Below, one piece after another: positions 38,012 to 48,605 of a DNA stretch of 64,000 bases. A program made the position numbers and the translations under genes. The first letter of the stretch is position 1. Each line of letters starts with the position of its first letter. The stretch comes from Paramyrothecium sp. XJ0827 (taxonomy: Eukaryota > Ascomycota > Sordariomycetes > Hypocreales > Stachybotryaceae): positions 2,108,001 through 2,172,000 of the forward strand of contig JAJFPB010000007.1 in assembly GCA_020881915.1 (NCBI GenBank), read 5' to 3'. Below the pieces are notes generated by a model. The model was given only the letters and a program-made list of their open reading frames with translations, made no database searches and was not told the DNA's origin.

Positions 38012-41000
38012 TCTGGCAAAACAGAACCTCGAAAGGAGGATTGGATGCGAAGGATCGTGCTATTGTAGGAGAAGGGCGGACGACACCGCTCTTTCATGAG
38101 GATGTGTAAGGGAGAAGGGCAGGGAGATCAGGGTGCAGCCGGGGAGGATGAGGAGACAAGAGGGCCTGGACGGCGGCATGCGAGGTGGTCGAGGGTGGTT
38201 GTAGATGGGGGGGGAAGAAGCGGTGAAGCTCAACCAGCCCCGGACGGGACTTGCAGCCAATGGGCGCCGCCAAGGAGCCTTAGGTGCAGCTGGTGCAGCT
38301 GCACGCCTGTGGAGCGTCGGCCGGGCCTGTTGAAAAGGGCGATCAGCAGGGAAGGGAGGTCAAGCAAGCGCTGTGACTGCCCGCTAGCCCGCCCATCCAC
38401 CCAATCAGGCGGACACGACGGGGGGATGGCTGGTCGAGAGGGACACAGTACAGTTCGTCGTTACGGCTTGACGCGCACTGGGAGGGCGTGTACCAAAGTC
38501 GCCCTTTCCTGTTCGACAATACAGTGTGAATTACGAGCAGATGGTCACCTGGGGTCCGTACCGCACCTAGTGTACCCAAAGTAAGAGGTAGTTGAGGCTT
38601 TGCGTGCTTTACACTACAACCCTCAACATGCACACACACACATATACGCAACCCATTCAATTCCTCATGAAGCCGGCCGTAAACCAGTCAATGCGGGTGG
38701 ATGAACCGTCAACGACGGACACCTCACACCATAACCCGCCGGCGGGCTCGAAAGGGGAAAAGCGATTACTCGGAGCTGGCTAGTATCTCTGACTACCGAA
38801 CTCGTGCATCCCTTTGCCCCATCCAGATCTCTCGGACTTGATCTGCTCCGGACACTGTACTTCCCAGCTCGCCATACAAGGACCAGGCCTTGACCCGGAG
38901 TCTTCCGCCGTCGAATGGGGGCAGACGGCTATGTTGCTCTCGCCTTTCACGTTTCAATGGCGGCAACCCCGTCTGCGGCGAAAGGCACGATGTATGCAGC
39001 ATTGAGGAGACAAGGGCCCACTGCTCTCCATTTGCCGTGATCTCCCACTAGCTGCTGGATGCGAGTTTGAGTCAAGCGCCTTCTCGTGGTTCAATCCTTA
39101 TCTGCGGTGGCAGAGTGATGTATGCGACTGTCAAAAGGTTTCATCAGGACCAGGGAGCTGATGCGAATAAGAATGTCGGCCATGATGATGCCGAGTCGAT
39201 CTCACCAGATTGCACCCGACTTGGGGTATGACACCCCGGCTTGCCTGGAGAACAGGTCTCCAATTCTAGCCACGCCCAAAAAAGGTTACAGTTATCGACA
39301 AGGTGATCCCGCGGCCCGAGCCAACCTGGTCCGTCGTGTGCGGATAAGGCCTTGACTTGAGCCCACTCGTCGGCTAGCTTGCCACACACGGACGCACACA
39401 CACTGTGCCCCATGCTGCGTTGGCAAAATGTCGCTGCAACCGCAACTGCAGCTGCTGCATGCCACATCTTATGCGTTCTTAGATGGTGGGCAAGATCGCT
39501 TGCCAAAACACATACTCGTTCACACCCTGAACAGTGCCGCCGTTACATCGCTCATTACCGGATGATGCTCGGGAGCCCTGGTCGCTGACTACGATGTTAC
39601 CGTATCTCGCTCGCCAGGAGTCAGACCCATTTCCGATGATGGGCAATAGACCGCACTAGCACCTTCAAGTGAGCTCCACTGCCAAATGGCGCAGGTGGTG
39701 CCGCGGGATGGCTCGTTGCGGCAAGCCACCTTGCTGACGGAAATGGGCAACGTGCATCTGAACCGTTCAGTCAGGTCCACGGCATGATATGAGGCATTAC
39801 ATGCATACGCTCCGGCCTTAGCACGCCTGGCTTGAATTGCCATATGGTGCAATTTTCCTTTTTCCTGTTACTTTTTCAACAAACGGTTCCGCGATTTATC
39901 AGTCGCATGAACTGTTTGCCATGAGCACCATCAGATCAGCTAGTCGTAGCCAGGAGCGGGAGCGGGAACCAGCCACCAAAGGCGCACAAGCCAGCTCATG
40001 TTTGCTGAGGTGGCTCACCAGCCTCCGTCCCACGCCATTCGCCCCTTTGAGTACAGCTGTGCCCCAGCCTCTCCAGCGCGACTCAACCCAACGTGGCAGC
40101 CCACGCCCACTGAGGGTCTTGCACCACTTCCTGTCACGCCCGAATGTCTCAGACATGCTGTTGCATTTCCCGCCCACGAACACGTCAAACCCTCTCCGCA
40201 CTCATCTCCAGGCACGGTGCAACCACATGCCCGATGCGAATGCTGAGGTGCCCAACCTCAGCCGCCTTGCCACCATTCAGAAGGAACCGAGCCCTTTTCA
40301 ACCAATGACCTGTGCCCCTTCTCATCAGTTCTCTCAGTGAGTGTGGGATAATGCACGCATGCTGCTCTGCATCTGCGTACTCAGAGATTTTGCATCTGTG
40401 TTCCACTTGGCGCGTGTCAAAGACATTCCTCCTGGCTCACAACGTGCGCGGGCTTTTGCACAGCCTGTTCCTCTGATGACCATTTCAACCATACAATTGA
40501 TCTACAGTTAATGATCATCGTATGTGAGGGCAGGTGTTGCTAAGAAACAAGCTAGCTAGGGATGTATCATTCCCAGGTCCGCTTGGTACGGTCACCGGAC
40601 CACGAGCCTAGGTGTCAATCCGAGACAGCTTACCCATTCTGCCCACTCAAAAGAGCTGGGTCGTGATAGGTTTCCTCGAGTGTTGGGCTTTTGGCATATT
40701 TAGCTCATTGTTTCGCCCAGAATCCCATCATTTGAGCTTGCAGATTCTGAGACTGTCCGTTGCCGCACATCCCCGCGGTCCTGACCAATGCTAATTTCGG
40801 CCAGAGGTGAGGCGGGGAGGCGGTCGGGAAGAGCGCCGCACCCTTGCTCGCAAGCCCGGATCGGCTCCTGCTGGCCAATGGACCCTTAAACTATACGGTA
40901 GCTGATGAGGGTCCAGCTGCAGAGCCCCTCTAGACCACAGGAGCCCGCATGGGATAATCCATGTGAATATCTTCTCTAGTGGCAACATGCCGCAGGGAGA

Positions 41001-41677
41001 TGACTATCGTCCAAGTTGTCTCCATGACGTTCCCCTGAGACAGTCGTTAGGGGGGGGCTTAGATGTTGGCGGCAAACGCTCAAATCGTCGCAAGTGAAGT
41101 GGGACAAAGCGAGCAGTGGAACTTTGGACCGCGTGCTACCCTAAACACATTAATCCAGATCAGCGTCGCCATCAACTGCCACCCGACCAGGCCGCTACTT
41201 GCGGAGGGTATTCTAGATTGTACGGAGTTATTGGATACTCATTTGCATGGTCTCGTCTTGCCGGCTTTGCTCTCATTCAGTGTACGGGGCAGGCACATGG
41301 TCATCAATGTCTTAGCACAAGACACTCTACGCTGACTATTGATGAGAAGACAGGCATGTGAAACATCTTCCAGGGGTTGAACGAGGAATTGTTTAGTCCG
41401 CGAACGGCAGTCTGAACGACATGAGATGCCCTCGAAACACAAATTCCGTGCTAACAGAGGACCTGCCCAGGGCGACGGGGATTCGGGCAGTATGAACCGT
41501 CAACGGCAGCGGGAAGTTGGTTTATGGAGCACAATGCCTCTGCTCATGGAGTAATGGCTATGGGGGAGGGGGCAAAAGTGATCGGTAATATGCGGATTTT
41601 CCCCCGGAATGAATGATATGCCTGCGTCGAATGTTGCGGAGGTGCGCACTTAGGTTGGATTTGCAACCTTACAAAGC
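38012..41677. other. Long intergenic region upstream of the zinc-cluster gene
   Basis: Begins with the promoter and leader of the zinc-cluster regulator. About 3.7 kb without a convincing open frame; those of up to 167 codons (for example 39837-40340) are low-complexity and have no motifs. A CA-rich microsatellite lies near 38628-38643. Just before the first 5S gene a small hairpin (AGGTTG / CAACCT) sits at about 41652-41669. Confidence 0.5.
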
Positions 41678-41796
41678 ACATACGACCATAGCTACAAGAA
41701 TCCACGGGATCCCGTCCGCTCTCCCCTAGTTAAACTTGTAAGCGGCAGATTAGTAGTTGGGTCGGTGACGACCAGCGAACACCGGCTGTTGTATGT
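41678..41796 (+). rRNA. 5S ribosomal RNA, copy 1
   Basis: A 119-base gene with the typical fungal 5S ends ACATACGACC and TGTTGTATGT, which pair as helix I. Internal landmarks are GGGATCCCGTCCGCTC and the internal control region TTAGTAGTTGGGTCGGTGAC. It is followed by a T5 run at 41803-41807 for RNA polymerase III. Filamentous ascomycetes usually carry 5S genes dispersed as here. It differs from copy 2 at 6 of 119 positions (12, 16, 24, 25, 57, 63); the pair 16/63 is a compensatory change in a helix. Confidence 0.96.
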
Positions 41797-41802
41797 GTTC
41801 TC

Positions 41803-41807
41803 TTTTT
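41803..41807 (+). terminator. Pol III T-run terminator of 5S copy 1
   Basis: Five consecutive T residues seven bases after the mature 3' end of 5S copy 1. Confidence 0.75.
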
Positions 41808-41822
41808 GCGGGTTGACTCTTT

Positions 41823-41840
41823 CTCCGATAAGAATCGGAG
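41823..41840. other. Perfect 7-bp hairpin between the 5S genes
   Basis: CTCCGAT and ATCGGAG form a perfect stem around a four-base AAGA loop within the 82-base spacer between the two 5S genes. It is past the T-run terminator, so it probably is not part of the 5S transcript. Role unknown. Confidence 0.6.
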
Positions 41841-41878
41841 CGCGGAGGTCTTAGGCATCATGAGCCTCGTCCTCTGAC

Positions 41879-41997
41879 ACATACGACCACAGCCACAAGA
41901 AAACACGGGATCCCGTCCGCTCTCCCCTAGTTAACCTTGTGAGCGGCAGATTAGTAGTTGGGTCGGTGACGACCAGCGAACACCGGCTGTTGTATGT
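41879..41997 (+). rRNA. 5S ribosomal RNA, copy 2
   Basis: Second 119-base 5S gene in the same orientation, 82 bases after copy 1, with the same ends and internal control region and a T5 run at 42006-42010. All six differences from copy 1 leave the promoter core untouched. One pair (C16/G63 here, U16/A63 in copy 1) preserves base pairing in helix II, supporting function of both copies. Confidence 0.96.
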
Positions 41998-42005
41998 TCG
42001 TTATC

Positions 42006-42010
42006 TTTTT
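42006..42010 (+). terminator. Pol III T-run terminator of 5S copy 2
   Basis: Five consecutive T residues nine bases after the mature 3' end of 5S copy 2. Confidence 0.75.
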
Positions 42011-44547
42011 GAGGGTGGCTTTTTGCCTCTGACTTCGGAAGCGGTCAGGGTGGTGCTGCGCAAGAGTAGCCAACGTGAGTAAAGGCCTTCTTGCTACCGA
42101 CCGACTTCCGAGGTTGATGTTCCCGACCCCCGAATGCGGATTTTATGGGCCTGAAGAGCGAACATGAGCCGATAGTACACTTTTGACAACTTGTGAACGG
42201 CTCAGGGTGGCTGGCGTCGGAGAAATCAATGGATTGCCCCCCTCGACCTCGGTCTTGCTCAGGGGCCAATAGAGCTTCACTTTTTAGCATGCCGAACTTG
42301 GCCGATCTATCGAAACTCAAGATACCAGGTCAACCAGGTCTCCCAGTCTCCAATTCGGTGAATGGCGGGTCCGCAACGGCAAATTCGAGTATGTGGAGTA
42401 CACCCGCACTAACTTATCGGCACTTCGTGGTGCGAGTTCCCACGGTGGCTGCTAGCGATTACAAGAAACACAGAAAGCCAGAAGCTCGGCTTCAATCAGT
42501 TTTCTGCCTATGGGCATTGGTGACATGGACAAGCACTTCACCGCAACACGAACGCCAGAAATGCGGAGAGCGGCCGGGACGACAGGTCAGGCCTCCTCCA
42601 CAATGGTCAAATCAAGCAGCATATTTCCCATGCTGCCCTGCCGCTGTGAGAGGACCAAGCAGTGAAGCTCTCTGACCCGGAGATCGGAATAGCGGCCGGT
42701 ATTTTGAAGCAGATTCATTGTTCATGGTAACTCCACGCCCACATGCATGTATGGACTCGTTTCATGCTAGATAAGATATGCCATGGTTCGACAAGCTATT
42801 AGGAAAGTATATATTTCGGCCGAATACTGCTAGAGAAGCATGTGTCACGAGTTTCCCCGGAACGACGAGCAAGTTTCAAAGGACGGGAAGTTGGAGAGAA
42901 CCGAGGCGTCAAGCTGCGCGGGACCGCTGCCTCATTAGCCGAGAACCGGGCCAACGTTCATCTCTTCCTGTTTGCCTAGGTGGTCTCTGCGAATGAGAGG
43001 TCAGCTGTTGCATCATGCAACCCCCAAAGTCTGTTCCTGGCTGGTTGCTTTGCTGATCCCCAGGGCGAGGCTAAAAATGGCCTCGACTATTTTGCTGCCC
43101 TGTCTGCCTCGCTCCTCTTCCGCCGGCTGCCAAACTAGGAACGAGCCGCTAGCTCCAATTGGAGTCGGCCGCACACATGGCTTGGTGGCTTTGTGTGCTT
43201 CTTATTAATCTCCCTTCCGATTTGTGATTATGTTTTGCGAGGCAGTGCGTGCGTGGCCCCTCCCGGGGCTCCGATGGCCACTCCGGCCTTGGCTCCCGGA
43301 CGCGGGTCACAGAGCCTGGACCGTCCGCTTTCGGGGAGGAAGGGGGGGAGAGAAAGGGCTACAAATGCTCCGGGCCACGCACAAGATCTGGACCCGGGTC
43401 CGGCATCCTGAAAACGGACGAAACCACCGGCGTAATGGCAGACGCCCACGTCTGAGCATCAGAAACCCCCTCATTTTCCCCAAAGCCTTCTCCAACCGCA
43501 GGGAGCGGAATGTAACCGAACGGATGGCAGCGCAGTGACTGCATAACCGCGGATCTCATGGACGACCCCCGAGGTTCTTCCTCGTGTTCCTGTGCTCCCC
43601 CAGAAAATCCAAACCCTTAGTGCCGCGCCCTATTACGTTTTGATTCCTGGCCACCCCGGCATCATCGGCGCATTGCTCATGATCCGTCCCCCCGGAGCCA
43701 TGACATATTAGTGCGCTTATGCCAGCGGACATAACGAGGCGGAAAGAAGGAAAGAGGAAAAAAAAACCCGAATGCGGCCGGCGACGGCGGCTCCGGTTTT
43801 TTCGCCCCACCGCCGTGGGTCCCGAGACGGTCGCATCGTCGAGTCAGCGTCCAGCGACGGCCCGACGGCGTGTCTCGCCCGAGTAACTATTACCACACAG
43901 GAACACCCTCCGCGCCTCCCAAGGTTTTCCTAGCGACATCGGATGGGCATTAACGCAGGAGCTCCCGAAATTTATTATGACAAGTGCTTTTCGCCCTATG
44001 TCAAAACAAAAACGGTGTTACCGTGCCGGCAGGGCCACCTCCCAGCCCAGGGAGGCGATTGTGGGAACTGGCGGAGAGCAACGAAACCGCGTGGCGGAGG
44101 CGGCCGTGAGAATTAGACTTCAAGCCCGATAGCGGAATCTTAAATCATCTGGGAAGCTTACTTTAGAAGTACCGTGTTTCCATATTTTCTTTCTAGGTTG
44201 CCTTCCTTTTCGTTTCCTTTTCTCTCCATCCTTTTGCATATTCCTGGGACAGTTCGGCATCTTTGGTGGTGTCATTGGGGAGTTTTCTCGGAGACGTCAG
44301 TGTTTCCTCCACCACCTCTCATTAAACAAAAAGGGAAAAGAGAAACCATTCTCTCGTGTTCTCTTCCCTCTCGCTCTCCCCCCGCAATCGTTTTGGTTCC
44401 GGGCCTTTGCCTTCGACGAAGAAAGAAAACCACCCTCGTTTTGAGCAACTGGCTTTCAACTTTGCCTGCTCTGCCGTTTTTTCACGAGAAAAGAGGAAGA
44501 TAATTGACCTAGACAAGATTCAACACATAATAAACGCTATAGACGAC
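42011..44547. other. Intergenic region with long pyrimidine-rich leader of the transporter
   Basis: No gene supported to about 44150. From 44175 to 44500 the plus strand is rich in T and C (TTTCTTTCTAGG, CCTTCCTTTTCG), as in a long fungal 5' leader for the transporter starting at 44548. A 5' leader intron is possible. Confidence 0.5.
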
Positions 44548-46133
44548 ATGGCGCAATCAGAAATCTCGGAATCGTCCAGGATGGACGTGGAGGCGAACCA
44601 CAACAAGAAGCAGACCACCGGAGAGAAGGAGTCGGTCGTGGCTCCCGGAGAGACACATGAAGGCGCTCTGATAGATTACAAGTCGCTGACGTGGTGGTAT
44701 GTCTTGACTCCCTTGTTTCCAGCCATGGGGTTTCTCCCTGAGCGAGCCAGTACTTACAAGTCCGCAGGCAAGGTGGCATTGTCCTCATCGCCGAGACCGT
44801 CTCCCTCGGCATCCTGTCACTGCCCTCCGTCGTGGCAACGCTGGGCCTCGCGCCCGGCATCGTCCTCATCCTCGTCATGGCCGTCCTCTCGACGTACTCG
44901 GGCCTCATGCTCCACGAGTTCTGGAAGAAGTACCCCTTCGTCCAGAACTTCGGCGACGCCCTCGAGATCATCGGCAAGCCCCACGGCCTGGGCCGCCTGT
45001 TCCAGGAGCTGTTCGGCTGGGCCCAGGTCATCTTCCAGGTCTTCGTCGCCGGCGGGCACATCCTTAGCTGGACCATCTGCATGAACACCCTCACCAACAG
45101 CTCGACCTGCACCATTGTCTGGGCCGTCGTTGGCCTGGGTGTGTTCTGGGTCCTGAACTTGCCCCGAACCCTCAAGTACACAAGCTGGATGTCCTTTGCT
45201 TGTAAGTGCTCTCCGCGCCCGCGATTGCTGCCGTGCAACCCGTGCTAACGTCTGGCCCCCAGCTTGCTTGTCCATCATCCTGGCCACGCTCATGACCGTC
45301 GGCGACGTCGGTGTCAGCCGTCCAATCGGTGACGGTGTCGTTGAGATTGCCCGAGAGCTCAAGTTCACGGTCGGCTTCCTCGCCGTCACCAACATCTCGA
45401 TCGCTTTCTGTGAGTGGCTTTCAAATTTGGAGAAGGAAGCAAAAGTGCTTGAAGCGGAATGTGCCACTAACAAATCCTTCTAGCAAGCCACTCGTGCTTC
45501 TTCAGCGTCATCAACGAGTTCAAGAACCCCGACGACTTCCCCAAGGCCCTCGCCCTTCTCCAGATTACCGACACCGTTCTCTACCTCGTCGCCGCCGTCG
45601 TCACCTACGTCTACGTCGGCCCCGACGTCCCCTCTCCGGCTCTGTCGGCGTCCGAGTCCATCACCATGCGCAAGGCCATCTGGGGTGTCGCCATCCCTAC
45701 GATTGTCATCGCCGGCGTCATCTACGGCCACGTTGCCGCCAGGTACATCTTCACGCGCATCTTCCGCGACACCAAGCACATGGTTCGCCGTACCAAGACG
45801 TCCAACATTGCGTGGTTTGCCATCACCTTCGGCATCTGGCTTCTGTCCATGGTCATTGCCGAGTCCATCCCCATCTTCAACAGTCTGCTGGGCCTCATCG
45901 CCTCGCTGTTCGTGAGCTGGTTCTCCTATGGGCTGCCCGGCCTGTTCTGGCTCTGGATGCACTGGGGCAACCTCTTCTATGACTGGAAGCAGACCATGCG
46001 ATGCGTGGCCAATGTGGCCCTCCTCCTCACAGGCTTCCTGATCTGCATCCTGGGCAGTTGGGCATCCATCGAGTCGTTGGTGGAGGATGAATTTACGAAG
46101 CCGTGGACCTGCGCGAGTAATGCCGCCGCATAA
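44548..46133 (+). CDS. AAAP-family amino-acid transporter (MTR-like permease)
   Basis: Integral membrane permease of the amino acid/auxin family, related to the Neurospora neutral amino-acid permease Mtr. Four exons: 44548-44696, 44768-45201, 45263-45409, 45484-46133; introns of 71, 61 and 74 bases with GTATGT, GTAAGT and GTGAGT donors and CTAAC branches; 459 residues, usual for the family. A polar N terminus (about 48 residues) precedes TWWQGGIVLIAETVSLGILS, the characteristic first helix. About ten to eleven hydrophobic helices follow. Other family blocks are HSCFFSVINEFKNPDDFPKA and the stretch from WGVAIPTIVIAGVIYGHVAA. The start ATG in GACGACATGG has a good context and no better upstream ATG in frame leads into it. 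Likely plasma-membrane or vacuolar; substrate not predictable. Confidence 0.95.
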
Positions 46134-47812
46134 ACCTCGACTATTCAGCGGATTCTTCTTCTTTCTTTAGTTCAATAGACGAAAAATATTTTCTCTCTTA
46201 CATGCAATTCACTTTTGATTCTCTTTGTGACTTCCAATTAGACTCGAAGTACAGGCTGGGTGACGACTCGATTGGTTGATGGGGCTCAGCGTTGAACAAT
46301 GAAAACTGAAGCTTGAAATCATGAATAACTTGAGAACAAAAGTCCGAAAAAATGCTTGAGACACAAATTCTCGACTATCCACATTGGAACGCAGAGCCTT
46401 CCAAATACTCGGAAACCGGACCGTCTCGGCCAGATGGAGTCGATGGTCGTCGCAGTCGACCTCGTGACTATCCGCGTGACTCTGCATCCTCCAGCCACTC
46501 CAGAACTTGTGGAGTCTCGATGCAAATGCAAGCATCACAGGCCTTGTCGTCCCACGCCATGCCACCAGCTCGGCACCTGCCGATGTCATGTGTGTGACAT
46601 TTCCTCCTAGCATATTCTACAGCCGTACCGAGTGGCCGGGTGCGGCCTTATCCTGAAGGGTCATCTTGCGCCTCTCACATTTCAAAAACACACAGTGGAG
46701 ATTTTGCCTGCTCCGTCACATACCCATGGCACTATGTTCATTTCATCATCATCAATTCATCATAAGTATCGTGAAAATCGTCAAACACTTCCTATAGAAA
46801 GCAAAAAAACCTCCAATGCTCCATCAATGCCCGCTGTGAGAGAATTCGTTTGTTCAACGAATTCCCTCCGGCGCCCGCAATTGCCTCGACAAAGCTTCCT
46901 CCCAGTCCATATCTTCGGGAAATACCAAGTTCGATATGCTCAACATCTGAAACCAAAACGAGAATGGGCGACCCGCTTCGGAACCAGACGAGGACCGAAC
47001 GGAAAAGACGACGCAGAGCCATATAGTTCCAATAGCGATGCCGTGTAATGCTTGCTGCAACGAGTGTTCCTACCCGTTGATTGTAATGCGTCAAGTGGTC
47101 ACGGCCCCGACCGAGTCCCTCCCAGAGAAATAACAAGTATAAGTCTAGCCCTCCTTCAAAGTTAATAGGAAATGCGCAAGAATCGACGAATTGCCATCCC
47201 AATTCTAGCCCCCGATGTCGTAGTTTCTCAATGACGGATCGGCGCTAGAATACCCAGGTAAAAATGGTTCCCGTCGACGTGGTCCTGTTAGATCCCACTC
47301 CATGAGATGACTTCAACCGTGTCTAAGACACGGGCCATTCCTCAAAATGCAAACATGTAAAATAAAGTAAAATAAAAGACGCGCGTTCCTCCAAAACGAT
47401 GTAACCGTGTAAATCCACGTTTTCAAAGTGCCAGCCGTAAGAAGGAAAGCTGAGAAATGATGTTCTAGGTTCATTCATGTCGTCATAAGATCGTTTCGTG
47501 AGTCTTGAGTATCCGGTTCATCACTTTTATCCTTCTTCCTTTTTTCTCTCTTCTCTTTCGCACCAGCCGATTCTTTTTCTCGTGCCGGGTCCAGGCATTT
47601 CGAATTCAATACCAAGAAACGATGCCCGAGGATGCCGTGAGTGTTTCCTCTAAGGGTCGCTGTGAAGCATTTCATCGCTCTTCTATCGCGGGCTTGCCTT
47701 CTTGATATTGCCTCGACCATCCTGATTGAATGGAGATTGTTGACCATTTAAATGCTTCCGTCCATCTGTCATCTTCCAGAACACCACTTCGGCAACACCA
47801 CGCCTGCGTCTT
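46134..47812. other. Intergenic, convergent 3' regions
   Basis: Between the transporter (plus) and the small dsRBD-like gene (minus). Moderately AT-rich at 47340-47380. Open frames of up to 138 codons lack features. Confidence 0.5.
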
Positions 47813-48605
47813 TCACTCAAAAGAAGCGGTCGAGCTGCTGCTGGAATGATGCCCAGATCGTCGGCTGTGTCGATCGCTGTCTCGGGACGACGAATGGCGG
47901 CTCTTGCGGCGGCGGCTGCTCGTATCGGTGGCCGGCAGGCCTTGGACAATACCGTTACGAGCGAGCATTCCGCCGTTAACGGAAAAGTTGCGGCAGACCA
48001 TGAATGCTCGCATGGCGGCGTTTTCCTGGGCCAACAGATCGGACTCGTATGCTAGATCGGTCTGGTACTCGCGGCCGTTGACGAGGACGAGGCAGGTGTA
48101 GCCACTGTGGTCACGGTAACACTCGTACGAGGGGTCCGTCCATCCTCGGCGACGGCATAGACCTATAGAGAAACCATTGATTAGCCGCTTGGGGTTCAAG
48201 ACGCGATGCAGGACCACGCCCGAAAGGACGAGCCAGTCATGACTTGCAGCAAGCACAGCAAGCACGGCATCCATGGCTGCCGTGGCTGCATTGTAACGAG
48301 ATGCGCAACTCGCGGCCGAGCGTCGTCGCCGCATTTCCATGTGATTGGCAAGGACGCTGGGCCTTTTGAGTTACAGCAGGTGTTGGCTCTCTCCCACAGC
48401 CACGAGGCAAGCATGCGACCCATCCTGCGACGTCACCGAGGCTTGCAGCAAGTGATGCCACGGCTACTGCCAGCGCTCGAGTCGTCCACGGGTCAAGTTG
48501 CCCAGTGCCAGGGTGATACTCCAACGGCAATTGGGTTCCAACATTGGGCAATTCGGGGTAATTGGATTACTCACTTTCCAAATACTGCATATAGAAGCCG
48601 CCCAT
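47813..48605 (-). CDS. Small conserved fungal protein with dsRBD-like fold
   Basis: Two exons, 48605-48575 (MGGFYMQYLE) and 48162-47813, joined by a GTGAGT...CTATAG intron of 412 bases in phase 1; 126 residues. The core, from GWTDPSYECYRDHSGY through CLVLVNGREY to ESDLLAQENAAMRAF, has the beta-strand then Ala-rich helix order of a double-stranded RNA-binding domain. It continues MVCRNFSVNGGMLARNGIVQ. The tail is rich in Ser/Arg/His (SRRRKSRHSSSRD, SSSSSTASFE), resembling RS-type tails. I recall similar short hypothetical proteins in ascomycetes but no named function. The long intron is unusual here; an undetected internal exon or a different first exon is possible. RNA binding is inference from the fold pattern only. 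Confidence 0.72.

Noticed and set aside
47813..48340. Longer 175-codon start (MEMRRRR) for the dsRBD-like gene
   Set aside because: The extra N-terminal part reads through a good acceptor (CTCTATAG) and is not family-like; the two-exon model is better.
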